Shown here piece by piece: positions 16,374 through 25,107 of a stretch of DNA of 64,000 bases. How positions within the stretch are numbered: position 1 is the stretch's first letter; each line of letters opens with the position of its first letter. The DNA comes from JAWKWH01 sp963669455 (GTDB lineage Bacteria > Pseudomonadota > Alphaproteobacteria > Rhizobiales > Rhizobiaceae). The notes under the pieces are model-generated. The model saw only the letters and a program-made list of their open reading frames with translations, made no database searches and was not told the DNA's origin. The translations under genes were made by a program, and so were the position numbers. Where the stretch lies: assembly GCA_963669455.1 (NCBI GenBank), contig OY770026.1, positions 3,472,001 through 3,536,000 of the forward strand, read 5' to 3'.

Positions 16374-17165
16374 ATGAGCTCATCCGAGGTTGATACAGGT
16401 GAAGGCAGCAAAAAATATTCTGCGCCTGCCTTGGAAAAAGGCCTTGATATTCTTGAGCTTTTGTCCGCGCAGACAAAGATGCTGTCGAAAACCCGGATTG
16501 CGCAAGAACTCGGCCGGTCCGCAAGCGAGGTCTTTCGCATGCTGGGCTGCCTTGAAGAGCGTGGCTATATTTGCGAACAGGTGCCGGGTGAAGGATATGG
16601 CCTTACCATGCGCCTGCATGAGCTGGTCAATAAATGGCCACCGCACGAGCGTCTTATTGCAGCAGCGCTTCCCGAAATGCGCCTGCTCGCAGACGAAACG
16701 CTGCAATCGTGCCATTTAGGGGTGCATAATTCTGGGAAGCTCTATGTTGTAGCGCAGGCTGAAAGCCCTCTTCCGATCAGCCTGAACTTCAAGATTGGTT
16801 CCGAGTTTCCATTGCTTCGCACGGCCTCAGGCAGGGTTTTGCTGGCCTTTCAAACTAAGAAAGTTGCTGACTACTGGACACACACAATCGCCCCTGACCT
16901 CGATGCCGAAGCGCAAGCGATCTTGGCCGGCAAATGCGAGAAAATCAGGCGTGAGGGAATTGAAATATCCGAAAGTGATCGGGTTGAGGGCCTCATCGAT
17001 TTGAGTTGCCCAATCATGGATGCCCAAGGCGCAGCAGTCGCGGCGATTACCATCCCGTTCCTGAAGTTCCTGAACCGTGATGTTGATTCACAACTGGTCA
17101 AATCACGCCTTGCATCTTCTGCGCAAGCAATTTCAGCTCTATTGGGAAATCCGGCATCACAATGA
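16374..17165 (+). CDS. IclR-family transcriptional regulator
   Basis: This 263-aa protein has an N-terminal winged helix (about 15-80). It includes LSKTRIAQELGRSASEVFRML and then EERGYI, followed by the IclR effector domain with SEFPLLRTASGRVLLAF and the closing AAITIPFLKF. IclR proteins often control neighbouring catabolic operons in response to a pathway intermediate. It is the last gene of the rightward operon, 15 bases after the amidohydrolase. The likely target is the AT-rich divergent region at 10201-10321. Confidence 0.92.
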   Translation: MSSSEVDTGEGSKKYSAPALEKGLDILELLSAQTKMLSKTRIAQELGRSASEVFRMLGCLEERGYICEQVPGEGYGLTMRLHELVNKWPPHERLIAAALPEMRLLADETLQSCHLGVHNSGKLYVVAQAESPLPISLNFKIGSEFPLLRTASGRVLLAFQTKKVADYWTHTIAPDLDAEAQAILAGKCEKIRREGIEISESDRVEGLIDLSCPIMDAQGAAVAAITIPFLKFLNRDVDSQLVKSRLASSAQAISALLGNPASQ

Positions 17166-17294
17166 ACGCCAGAACCTGGACGCTGCAATCTGAAGTTACA
17201 TTCGCAAACTGTCTCAAGATGAATTTACTTTCAGAGAAATTTCGACGCAAAAATCGTAATCTGAGGGCCCAGCATCCAAGTTCCGTTGAACAAG

Positions 17295-17397
17295 GGTATT
17301 TTTCGACCAACCAAAATCATAGGTGCGAAAAATGCTTCAATAGTTCCATCCGGATACAGGCGTTGTCGCGGTTCAAAGGAACCGCAAAACGCCCTAG
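17295..17397 (+). repeat. Dispersed double-hairpin repeat, copy 3
   Basis: It opens GGTATTTTTCGACC and continues TGCGAAAAATGC, CGGTTCAAAGGAACCGC and GCCCTAG. The second stem is longer and better paired here (GCGGTTC/GAACCGC) than in copies 1 and 2. It sits between the convergent IclR and FAD monooxygenase genes. The remaining gene-free bases (17166-17294 and 17398-17565) contain nothing recognisable. Confidence 0.85.
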
Positions 17398-17565
17398 GTT
17401 CTTTGCGCCCTTAATGTCGTCGCGCGAAGCCAACGGTGCTCACACCGCGTCGCGTCACGCTCCTCGTTGGGACACAAATACCCTGCGCTCAAACGCACCC
17501 ATTTAAGCAAGACACGCTCAGGCGATCAATGTGGCATCGCCCAAACAGGCGCGTAAAGCCATTGA

Positions 17566-18816
17566 TCAGGCGTTGGTAGCCCTGCGAGCACTTTGTGCCA
17601 AGAAACCCGCTGTCTGAGCATAACCTTTGACGATGGCTTCACGTTGTGCATGACTCATTACATCTTCAATTTTTTCAAAGCGACTTGGGTTGATCTTTTC
17701 AACTTCGTCGATAACCCGCTCCGGACCGCCGTTTCTGTTTAAATGCACGACCTCCGTTGTCTTTGGCAGGCGTTCCTTTTCATAAACATAAAGAGCCTCG
17801 CGCGGGTGCTCAGCTTTGGCTAGTGCATCTGCCAGACAGCGGGCATCAAGGATCGCCTGCGACGCTCCGTTTGAGCCCACTGGATACATCGGATGCGCTG
17901 CATCTCCCAAAAGCGTCACCCGACCATGCGTCCATCGTGGCAGCGGATCACGATCTGCCATTGGATACTCGTAGATCGCCGGTGTTTGCCGTACCAGCGC
18001 TTCGATATCCATGCCTGGAATTGTAAAGCGTTTGGCATGCGGTAACACCTCTGATAGGTGCGCCACCTTCGACCAGCTTTTTTCAGGAGGTGGTACAATC
18101 GCTCCGTCGGCGACACGCACCCCGACGACCCAATTCATCAGTTGTTTGCCGTCCTCGACTGGAGTAATCGGATACAGCACGAATTTGCCACCCATGCCAC
18201 CACCGATAGCCATGGTCTCTCCGTCTTCCCATATTGGCCAAGTGGTTGCTCCGCGCCACATTACTACGCCATTCCAGCTCGGTGGACCTTCGTCAGGAAA
18301 GAAAGTACGTCGTCCCGTGCTATGGATGCCATCGGCGCAAATCAACACCTCCGCACGTTCTGTCCTGCTGTGCTCGCCAGCGAACCTGTCGATGAAATTA
18401 ACCGTCACGCCGCCTTCGTCCTGTACAAAGCCGGCAAGCTGGCAACCAGTCTGCACCGCCTCGGCACCAAGCCGTTTTACTACCGCATCATAAAGGACTT
18501 TTTGAAGCCGGCCCCTATGAATGGAAAACTGCGGCATTTCCTGCCCCGCATGTAGACCACGGGGTTCGCGCCAAACTTCCTGTCCGAGTTTTGTCAGGTA
18601 CCGCAGCTCTCGTGTTCTGAGAGCCACTGCATCGAGCTGCTCCAACAATCCCAACGCCGCAAGCTCCCGGATTGCATGGGGCAGTGTGTTGATCCCCACT
18701 CCTACCTCGCGTACCGCCGTGGCGCGTTCAAACAGCCGCGCGCGGATGCCTCGTTTATGCAGCATTAGCGCGGTGGTTAAGCCACCCACGCCAGCTCCGG
18801 CAATTATGACTGTCAT
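17566..18816 (-). CDS. Group A FAD-dependent monooxygenase (aromatic hydroxylase-like)
   Basis: The 416-aa flavoprotein has the dinucleotide-binding VIIAGAGVGGLTTALML at the N terminus and LICADGIHSTGR (DG motif). The FAD ribityl block is VTLLGDAAHPMYPVGSNG. These are the hallmarks of single-component hydroxylases such as salicylate hydroxylase and PhzS-like enzymes, which hydroxylate an aromatic ring with NAD(P)H and O2. The start at 18816 is supported by AAGGGAAG five bases upstream. It is the distal gene of a leftward operon with a HAAT-type ABC transporter and a cupin, so it probably acts on the imported aromatic acid. Confidence 0.88.
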   Translation of the reverse strand: MTVIIAGAGVGGLTTALMLHKRGIRARLFERATAVREVGVGINTLPHAIRELAALGLLEQLDAVALRTRELRYLTKLGQEVWREPRGLHAGQEMPQFSIHRGRLQKVLYDAVVKRLGAEAVQTGCQLAGFVQDEGGVTVNFIDRFAGEHSRTERAEVLICADGIHSTGRRTFFPDEGPPSWNGVVMWRGATTWPIWEDGETMAIGGGMGGKFVLYPITPVEDGKQLMNWVVGVRVADGAIVPPPEKSWSKVAHLSEVLPHAKRFTIPGMDIEALVRQTPAIYEYPMADRDPLPRWTHGRVTLLGDAAHPMYPVGSNGASQAILDARCLADALAKAEHPREALYVYEKERLPKTTEVVHLNRNGGPERVIDEVEKINPSRFEKIEDVMSHAQREAIVKGYAQTAGFLAQSARRATNA

Positions 18817-18826
18817 ATTGCTTCCC

Positions 18827-19282
18827 TTATGCATCATCCGGTGGCAGGAAATCTACTTCATGTTCGGCTGAAAGAGCTACGAGCTTCGCCGGGTCAGGAT
18901 CTGCACCCATGTTGTGAATGGCCCAAAAGAGATCAAAGAGGCGTTGCGCTGGCGAGACCCAAAACAGCGTTTTGATTGTTGCGTCGCTCTTGTTGAATAT
19001 CCCATGCGGCACACCTTTGGGCATATGCACCAGATCGCCGGGTTCGGCAAAATGTTCCTCACCGTCCAGCAGGAAGTCAAATCGACCTTCGAGAATATAG
19101 AGGAACTCATCTTGCGTCGGGTGAATATGAGGCGGAACAAAAGTGCCTGGTGGCAGAGTTGCATGCCAGGAAAACGATCTCTCACTAAGCTGTTTTGGTA
19201 CATAAGTCTGCCCAAGAATATTCCAACTTATCCCGGACATTCCATCGCGTGCACGCATGATTCCCGGTAGCATTTCAGTCAT
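18827..19282 (-). CDS. Cupin-domain protein
   Basis: The 151-aa single-cupin protein has the metal motif PGTFVPPHIHPTQDEFLYILEG (two His and a Glu) and the second motif PGDLVHMPKGVPHGIFN. At this length it is not a gentisate dioxygenase, which is about 350 aa with two cupins. Single cupins in aromatic gene sets can be isomerases, small dioxygenases or ligand-binding proteins. It lies between the ABC transporter genes and the monooxygenase on the same strand, 11 bases before the latter. Confidence 0.88.
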   Translation of the reverse strand: MTEMLPGIMRARDGMSGISWNILGQTYVPKQLSERSFSWHATLPPGTFVPPHIHPTQDEFLYILEGRFDFLLDGEEHFAEPGDLVHMPKGVPHGIFNKSDATIKTLFWVSPAQRLFDLFWAIHNMGADPDPAKLVALSAEHEVDFLPPDDA

Positions 19283-19309
19283 TACAATTCCTCATCCATT
19301 TTAGATTTC

Positions 19310-20005
19310 TCATAGGTGCAAATAGCTCTCCACAAGGTCAAATTGACCGGCTAGTTCGGCATTCGTCCCGCTCCATGCGACCTCTCCCTTGTTCAAAACA
19401 GTATGGTGGTCGGCAAAGGCCATCATTGCTTCGATGTCTCTGTCGATCACCAAAATGGCTTGCCCTTCAACCTTTAGTGCCGCAAGTTTGGCCCAGATTT
19501 CCGCGCGGATAAATGGTGCCAGCCCCTCAGTTGCTTCATCCAGAATAAGCAACTTCGGATTGGTCATCAACGCACGACCAATGGCCAGCATTTGTTGTTC
19601 GCCGCCTGAAAGTTGCGACCCCATATTGCTCTTACGTTCCTCAAGGCGAGGGAAAAACTCATAGACCCGAGCTAGATTCCACAAGCCACCAGGACGGGCG
19701 AATGCGCGCAAGTTTTCCTCGACGTTCAGGGTCGGGAATATCTGCCGCCCTTCGGGCACATAGCCTATGCCAGCCTGACCAACCCGGTATGGAGGTTTGC
19801 CGGTGATGTCGAGACTGTCAAACTGGATGCAGCCGGTGGTAGGCTTTAAGAGCCCCATGATCATACAAACGGCAGTTGTCTTACCCATGCCGTTGCGCCC
19901 GAGCAGAGTAACAGCTTTGCCGTGATCAATCGTGAGATCAACGCCAAACAGCACTTTGGACTGTCCGTAGCCCCCCTCTAAACCGCTTACGTCCAAAAGG
20001 CTCAT
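19310..20005 (-). CDS. livF: HAAT-type ABC transporter ATPase (LivF-like)
   Basis: The 231-aa ATPase has Walker A LLGRNGMGKTTAV, signature QLSGGEQQMLAIGRALM, Walker B LLILDEATEGLAP and the typical LivF feature GYVPEGRQIFPTLNV. Its ATG overlaps the LivG stop. Together with LivG, M, H and the binding protein at 22694 it forms a hydrophobic-amino-acid or aromatic-acid type importer. The gene symbol gives the family, not a proven substrate. Confidence 0.93.
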   Translation of the reverse strand: MSLLDVSGLEGGYGQSKVLFGVDLTIDHGKAVTLLGRNGMGKTTAVCMIMGLLKPTTGCIQFDSLDITGKPPYRVGQAGIGYVPEGRQIFPTLNVEENLRAFARPGGLWNLARVYEFFPRLEERKSNMGSQLSGGEQQMLAIGRALMTNPKLLILDEATEGLAPFIRAEIWAKLAALKVEGQAILVIDRDIEAMMAFADHHTVLNKGEVAWSGTNAELAGQFDLVESYLHL

Positions 20006-20751
20006 TCGGCACCGCCCCCCAGATAAGCGGCGCGAGCATGGGTATCGGCGCGCACCTCGTCGGGGTTACCGGAGGCCACGATACATCCATTTGCCAGCAC
20101 CGATATTGTGTCAGCCAACTTGAACACCGCGTCCATGTCGTGCTCGACCAGTAGCATGGGAATGCTCTGTTTTAGGACGACCAACGTTTCAACCAGCGCT
20201 TCACTTTCGCCCCTGCCCATGCCAGCCATCGGTTCGTCCAGTAGCAAAGCCTTTGGTTCTGCCACTATCGCCATCGCAAGTTCCAGCAACCGGTGCTCAC
20301 CATGTGATAGATCAGCCGCACGTATTTCCTGCCGGTCGCCCAGATCCAGCATATCCAACACCGCCCGTGCCCGTTCATTCAACCTGGTCTCCTCAGCAAC
20401 ACGGGCAAAAAACCGCAAACTGGAGCCATCCTTGGCCTGAGCAGCAAGCGTTACATTCTGCAGTACGGAAAAGGTAGGGATGATTGAAGTAAGCTGAAAG
20501 GTTCGACCAAGACCGGCCAGGGCACGATGGGGAACTGGCGAACCCGTAAGGTCCTGGTTTGCCAGGACAATCGTGCCGGCATCTGCCGCTAAGGTGCCGG
20601 ATATTAGATTGATCAAAGTGGATTTTCCGGCACCATTGGGACCTATCAAGGCATGACAGGTGTTGTCTTCCAACTCCAGTGACACCTGCTCAATAACCCG
20701 TAAGGAACCAAAACTCTTAGCCAATCCGTGTATTGCCAGGACAATACTCAT
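20002..20751 (-). CDS. livG: HAAT-type ABC transporter ATPase (LivG-like)
   Basis: The 249-aa ATPase has Walker A LIGPNGAGKSTLINLISG, the LivG feature GLGRTFQLTSIIPTFSVLQN, signature LSHGEHRLLELAMAI and Walker B ALLLDEPMAGMG, followed by the switch LVEHDMD. The ATG overlaps the LivM stop by four bases. The C-terminal DTHARAAYLGGG is typical of LivG. Confidence 0.93.
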   Translation of the reverse strand: MSIVLAIHGLAKSFGSLRVIEQVSLELEDNTCHALIGPNGAGKSTLINLISGTLAADAGTIVLANQDLTGSPVPHRALAGLGRTFQLTSIIPTFSVLQNVTLAAQAKDGSSLRFFARVAEETRLNERARAVLDMLDLGDRQEIRAADLSHGEHRLLELAMAIVAEPKALLLDEPMAGMGRGESEALVETLVVLKQSIPMLLVEHDMDAVFKLADTISVLANGCIVASGNPDEVRADTHARAAYLGGGAE

Positions 20752-21737
20752 TGGCCAGCCGTCGAATTTGGAAGGAGATTGGCAATGCCACCTTTGGCAA
20801 ACAGTACGAACAACACCAACACTGGGCCAAAGATCAGACGCCAGTCGTGGGTTATCAGTGATAGTCCTTCTTCAGCGAATACCACAAATAGCGCGCCCAA
20901 AACCGCACCATTGCGCGTGCCCAGACCGCCCAGAACCACCATGATTATGAGATTACCTGAGTTCTGCCAGGCGGCGGTTGAAGGGCTGATAAATTCCGTT
21001 TGACAAGCAGTCAGGAAGCCGGCGACGCCAGCAAGAGTCCCGGCAATTACATAAGCAATTAATCGGATGTGAAAAATATTGAAGCCCAGGGTGCTCACAC
21101 GTTGCGGATTTTCCTTAGCTGCTCTCAACACTCGACCAAACCGAGACAACGACAGCCGCCAGACTAATAGCCAACAGGCCACCAATAGGATCAGGGTGAC
21201 ATAAAATAATCCGGTGCCGCGCAACAGATCATCTTGCCCAAACAGGATTGGCGTATCCCAAAGGGTAAGCCCGTCATCACCACCGTATGAGGAGAGTGAA
21301 GAGAGCGAAAAGAAGAGCATTTGCCCAAAGGCCAATGTGATCATGATGAAATAGACACCCGATGTTCGCAGCGATATCGCTCCTGTGATCATCGCGAAGA
21401 GCCCGCAAAAAATAACTACCATTGCAATTATTGGTACAGCGCCCACTACTCCCTCATGCAGGGCAACGCCGGTTACATAGGAGCCAAGCCCCAAGAAGGC
21501 CGCATGGCCAAAGCTGACAAGACCACCATGCCCGATCAACAGATCAAGAGAAACGGCTGCAATAGCCAAGATCATAGCCTTGAGTACAATGTTTTGCACA
21601 TAATTGCCGCCTGCGAATTCTGTGAGAAAGGGCGTCAACATCAGCAGAGCCATTATACTCCACCCTACAACAAGCGACCTGTCGACCCGCTTACCGGAAA
21701 AGGTTTCCCTGGAACCCGACGTAGATACACCGCTCAT
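20748..21737 (-). CDS. livM: HAAT-type ABC transporter permease (LivM-like)
   Basis: The 329-aa membrane protein carries the LivM blocks LLIGHGGLVSFGHAAFLGLGSY and, near the C terminus, VVLGGLGTRNGAVLGALFV. About nine to ten hydrophobic segments are visible. It overlaps both neighbours by ATGA. Confidence 0.92.
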   Translation of the reverse strand: MSGVSTSGSRETFSGKRVDRSLVVGWSIMALLMLTPFLTEFAGGNYVQNIVLKAMILAIAAVSLDLLIGHGGLVSFGHAAFLGLGSYVTGVALHEGVVGAVPIIAMVVIFCGLFAMITGAISLRTSGVYFIMITLAFGQMLFFSLSSLSSYGGDDGLTLWDTPILFGQDDLLRGTGLFYVTLILLVACWLLVWRLSLSRFGRVLRAAKENPQRVSTLGFNIFHIRLIAYVIAGTLAGVAGFLTACQTEFISPSTAAWQNSGNLIIMVVLGGLGTRNGAVLGALFVVFAEEGLSLITHDWRLIFGPVLVLFVLFAKGGIANLLPNSTAGQ

Positions 21738-22657
21738 GCAGCCTCCTGCGTCGGAAACAGGCCTTGCGGTCTAAAAAACAGAATGGCTGCCATGAAAATA
21801 TAAATCAGCATGGCGGCTAAAGACGGGCCGATCTGGTTCGCGGCTGAGGCATCGAAAAATAGCCTCATCACATCGGTAGCCAGCGTGCGGCCCAGCGTGT
21901 CAATGAGCCCGACCAGCAATGCAGCAATAAACGCTCCTCGGATTGAGCCAATCCCACCGATAATGATCACAACAAAAGTCACTATCAGCAGATCGTCCCC
22001 CATACCGGGTTCGATGGTAAAAATAGGAGCGGCAAGAGCTCCAGCAAAGCCTGCCAACATTGCGCCAAACCCAAAGACGATCATGAACAGGCGATGGATG
22101 TTTACCCCCAAAGCGCTAACCATACTGGCATTGGTTGCTCCTGCGCGGATTAACATCCCCACCCTGGTTTTGGTCACAATCACATAAAGAAGAAGTGCTA
22201 CAGAGACGCCCATACCGATCAATGCAATTCGGTATACCGGGTAAAGCAGATTGTCGGTCAACTGAATTGTCCCGGACAGGATTTCTGGCATAGCAATGGT
22301 CAGCGTTCCAGGGCCCCAGATTACCTTTGCGGCCTCGTTGACAAATAGGATGATGCCAAACGTCGCCAGCACTTGATCAAGGTGATCGCGTTCATAAAGG
22401 TGACGGAAAACCAGCACTTCAAGTGTCAGTCCCAATATGAGTGCAGCGACCATCCCAAGAAGCAGCGCTCCAAAGAAATCACCGGTAATGCTTTGAAAAA
22501 CGAAAGTCATGTATGCGCCGATCATGTATTGCACGCCGTGGGCCAGATTGATAAAACCCACGACGCCAAATACCAGAGTCAGCCCGGCTGCGATCAAAAA
22601 CAGCAACACACCATATTGGACTCCATTGAGGAGCTGTATGAGAAATAGTGTTGTCAT
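21734..22657 (-). CDS. livH: HAAT-type ABC transporter permease (LivH-like)
   Basis: This 307-aa permease begins with the typical LivH opening LLNGVQYGVLLFLIAAGLTL and VVGFINLAHGVQYMIGAYM. Later it has VTFVVIIIGGIGSIRGAFIAALLVG. The ATG is at 22657, 36 bases after the binding-protein stop. It forms the channel with LivM. Confidence 0.92.
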   Translation of the reverse strand: MTTLFLIQLLNGVQYGVLLFLIAAGLTLVFGVVGFINLAHGVQYMIGAYMTFVFQSITGDFFGALLLGMVAALILGLTLEVLVFRHLYERDHLDQVLATFGIILFVNEAAKVIWGPGTLTIAMPEILSGTIQLTDNLLYPVYRIALIGMGVSVALLLYVIVTKTRVGMLIRAGATNASMVSALGVNIHRLFMIVFGFGAMLAGFAGALAAPIFTIEPGMGDDLLIVTFVVIIIGGIGSIRGAFIAALLVGLIDTLGRTLATDVMRLFFDASAANQIGPSLAAMLIYIFMAAILFFRPQGLFPTQEAA

Positions 22658-22693
22658 ATGATCTTCTTCCAGAACAACGCCCTTGACGGACAG

Positions 22694-23869
22694 CTACATC
22701 TTACACTCAGAAGCGAAACTGTCTTTGTAGCCCTCGAACACCTTTGTATCAATTTCCGTCCAATATTTACCATCTTGGCGCTGCGCGACACGAAGTAGAT
22801 AAAAATCCTGGATCGGGAAGTGATTATTGTTGAAGCTAAACTTGCCACGCAGTGACTTGAAATCAGCTGCTTCAAGCGCTTTGCGCACGGCGTCCTTATT
22901 TGACATATCGCCCCCAACCGCACGAACAGCGCTGTCGATCAGAAGCGCTGCATCATAGGCCTGCATAGCGAAACCACCGGGAATATAACCGTACTTTTTC
23001 TCAAACGAGGCGACAAAGGCCTTGCTCTGCGGAAGGTCAAGGTTGGGTGCCCAGGTTGTGGCTCCAAAAAAGCCCAACGCCGCGTCCTTCTGGGCAGGTA
23101 ATGTGGCTTCATCAACCGTAAAGGACGACAAGAATTTCATCTTGTCAGCCAGCCCTGAATCCCGAAATTGTTTGACAAAACGCACTCCCATACCACCTGG
23201 CATAAATGTAAACAGAGCTTCGGCATTGGAGGTAGACATTTGGGCAATCTCGGCTGAAAAATCCTTGTGGCCCAAAGGCGTAAACACCTCGTTGGTAATG
23301 TCGCCAGTATAGTATTTCTTAAACCCTTCCACCGCATCGCGGCCGGCTTGATAGTTTGGCACCATCATAAAAACGCTTCGTATGCCTTGCTCCTGAGCAT
23401 ATTTCCCGAGCACTTCGAAGTTCTGGTTGTTCTGATAAGAAGTAGAAAAGAAATAAGGGTTGCAATTCTTGCCAGCGAGCGTTGAAGGCCCAGCATTTGG
23501 ACTTATTAGGAAGGTTTCTGAGCGGGTAATGGGCTTGAAAATCGCTCCCAGCACATTGGAAAAGACAGTACCAACGACGAAATCAACCTCATCGCGCTCC
23601 AACAATCCTTTGACGCGAGTGAGCGCCACATCGGGTTTCAACTCTGAATCGACGACAATTACTTGTGTATCGAGGCCGCCCACCTTGCCATCCATATCTT
23701 CGACTGCCAGATTGAAAGCGTCTTCGATTTGCCGACCCAATACTGCTGGCGGTCCTGACAATGTCACAACAAGCCCTATTTTTAGATCCTCGGCGGAAGC
23801 CATTGATCCCATGCCCAACGTTGAGGCCCCAAGCGTTATTGCTCCCAGAGCAGATACAAATTTTTTCAT
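22694..23869 (-). CDS. Periplasmic binding protein, LivK/aromatic-acid type
   Basis: The 391-aa protein has a signal peptide (MKKFVSALGAITLGASTLGM to SMASAED) and then the Peripla_BP_6 fold: IGLVVTLSGPPAVLGRQIED, VDFVVGTVFSNVLGAI, MVPNYQAGRDAVEGFKKYY and AMQAYDAALLIDSAVRAVGG. It is the first transporter gene of the leftward operon. Members of this group next to aromatic catabolic genes usually bind benzoate-like acids; that is inference from the neighbourhood. Confidence 0.92.
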   Translation of the reverse strand: MKKFVSALGAITLGASTLGMGSMASAEDLKIGLVVTLSGPPAVLGRQIEDAFNLAVEDMDGKVGGLDTQVIVVDSELKPDVALTRVKGLLERDEVDFVVGTVFSNVLGAIFKPITRSETFLISPNAGPSTLAGKNCNPYFFSTSYQNNQNFEVLGKYAQEQGIRSVFMMVPNYQAGRDAVEGFKKYYTGDITNEVFTPLGHKDFSAEIAQMSTSNAEALFTFMPGGMGVRFVKQFRDSGLADKMKFLSSFTVDEATLPAQKDAALGFFGATTWAPNLDLPQSKAFVASFEKKYGYIPGGFAMQAYDAALLIDSAVRAVGGDMSNKDAVRKALEAADFKSLRGKFSFNNNHFPIQDFYLLRVAQRQDGKYWTEIDTKVFEGYKDSFASECKM

Positions 23870-23925
23870 TTTCTTCTCCCTATGTTGTTGGACTTCTGCC
23901 CGTCTGAATTATTATATCGGGGCAT

Positions 23926-24423
23926 CTATCCCAAAGCTGAAGTCTTGCGGCTATACACTTTGTTTGCCCCTATTTCGCGATACACATTCTGGGTGTTGAC
24001 CTGCATTTGCTCGATACAAGTAAGTAATGCTGCAATTTGTTCCGTGGATAGTTTCTTGAGGAGCCCTACACGAGCGGTCGACACGTCGGCGGCACAAGAC
24101 ACGAGCAACTTACTCCCTTGGGCTGTAAGAGAAACCTGAGCGAATCTTCGATCATGCTGTGAGACAACCTTTCTTATCAGTTTTCGCTCAGCCATCTTGT
24201 CCACAAGACGGCTGGTCACTGTGCGCTCTATCACTGCAAGTTCTGCCAGATCGCAAATGGTAAGTGGGTTTGCCTGAGATAAACAGTTCAATAGACGCCA
24301 CTCAACGTGCTTCAAACTATGGGGACGTAGTACGAAATTCATCATCTCACGGATTCGATTATTCAACGAAGCAAGATGATCTTCCAGAGAATCTATGCCT
24401 TTCTGATGTTCTACCCTCGACAT
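23926..24423 (-). CDS. MarR-family regulator of the aromatic-acid cluster
   Basis: This 165-aa protein has the MarR winged helix, with LTICDLAELAVIERTVTSRLVDKM and the wing HDRRFAQVSLTAQGSKLL. It precedes the binding-protein gene on the same strand and faces RidA across a 265-base gap. MarR proteins in such places often respond to the aromatic acid or its CoA thioester. The palindromic stretch at 24482-24517 is a candidate operator. Confidence 0.92.
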   Translation of the reverse strand: MSRVEHQKGIDSLEDHLASLNNRIREMMNFVLRPHSLKHVEWRLLNCLSQANPLTICDLAELAVIERTVTSRLVDKMAERKLIRKVVSQHDRRFAQVSLTAQGSKLLVSCAADVSTARVGLLKKLSTEQIAALLTCIEQMQVNTQNVYREIGANKVYSRKTSALG

Positions 24424-24481
24424 TTTTCCGTCCTCATCCTTGGCTTCGGCCTTGCTCGACTAGATTTTCGTTTGGCATATC

Positions 24482-24517
24482 TGTTTAATATGTGTAAATA
24501 CATCTAATATGCAAACA
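24482..24517. promoter_or_regulatory. Candidate MarR operator in the divergent promoter
   Basis: TGTTT at the left and AAACA at the right enclose ATGTGTAAATACATC, whose core TGTA-AA-TACA is itself an inverted repeat. It lies 59 bases upstream of the MarR start and in the promoter region of the RidA operon. Binding is inferred from position and symmetry. Confidence 0.5.
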
Positions 24518-24688
24518 TAACAAATTGCAAGAGGGCGACTGGTCAGCGGCTTAGATTAGACGGCGTAAGCCTTATCTGTCGAATGATAACTTCAGTCTGT
24601 GTTTGGAATTTTGAAGGCGAACGGATCAATTGGCTCAGTGAAACTGTTCAGTTTTAATCGAGGGCCATGAAGCAGCCAGGAGACAGAA

Positions 24689-25105
24689 ATGCACAAAACC
24701 ATCCACCCAGAAGATTGGAAACCAGCAAAGGGTTATGCAAACGGAGTTTTGGCCAGGGGAGCAGTGTTGGAGATTGCCGGTCAAGTCGGTTGGAACGTTA
24801 GCCAGGAGTTTGTAGCACAGGATTTTGTTGGCCAGATGGAACAGGCCCTTTTTAATGTTCGCCAAATTCTCGAAACTTCAGGTGGACAGCCTTCAGATTT
24901 GACACGGCTTACGTGGTACGTGACCGACAAGCGTGAATATTTGGAAAAGCAAAAAGAGGTCGGCAAAGCCTATCGTCGTGTTTTGGGGAACCATTTTCCA
25001 GCAATGACCATGGTTGTTGTATCGGGACTAGTAGAGGATGAGGCTCTGGTTGAAATCGAAGCAACCGCCGTTATAGCCAACCCAGCAAACGGAAAGACTT
25101 ATTGA
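24689..25105 (+). CDS. RidA/YjgF-family protein
   Basis: The 138-aa protein shows GVLARGAVLEIAGQVGWN, QMEQALFNVRQILETSGGQ, LTRLTWYVTDKREYL and the C-terminal VEDEALVEIEATAVI, the blocks of the Rid family. Rid proteins hydrolyse reactive enamines or imines, or ring-derived intermediates. A RidA next to an aminobenzoyl-CoA monooxygenase-like gene fits deamination of an enamine product. The strong coupling (its stop is three bases before the next ATG) supports a shared pathway. Confidence 0.9.
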   Translation: MHKTIHPEDWKPAKGYANGVLARGAVLEIAGQVGWNVSQEFVAQDFVGQMEQALFNVRQILETSGGQPSDLTRLTWYVTDKREYLEKQKEVGKAYRRVLGNHFPAMTMVVVSGLVEDEALVEIEATAVIANPANGKTY

Positions 25106-25107
25106 CC

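Noticed and set aside
18827..19282. Gentisate 1,2-dioxygenase as identity of the cupin
   Set aside because: The protein is 151 aa with one cupin motif pair, whereas gentisate dioxygenases have two cupins and about 350 aa.
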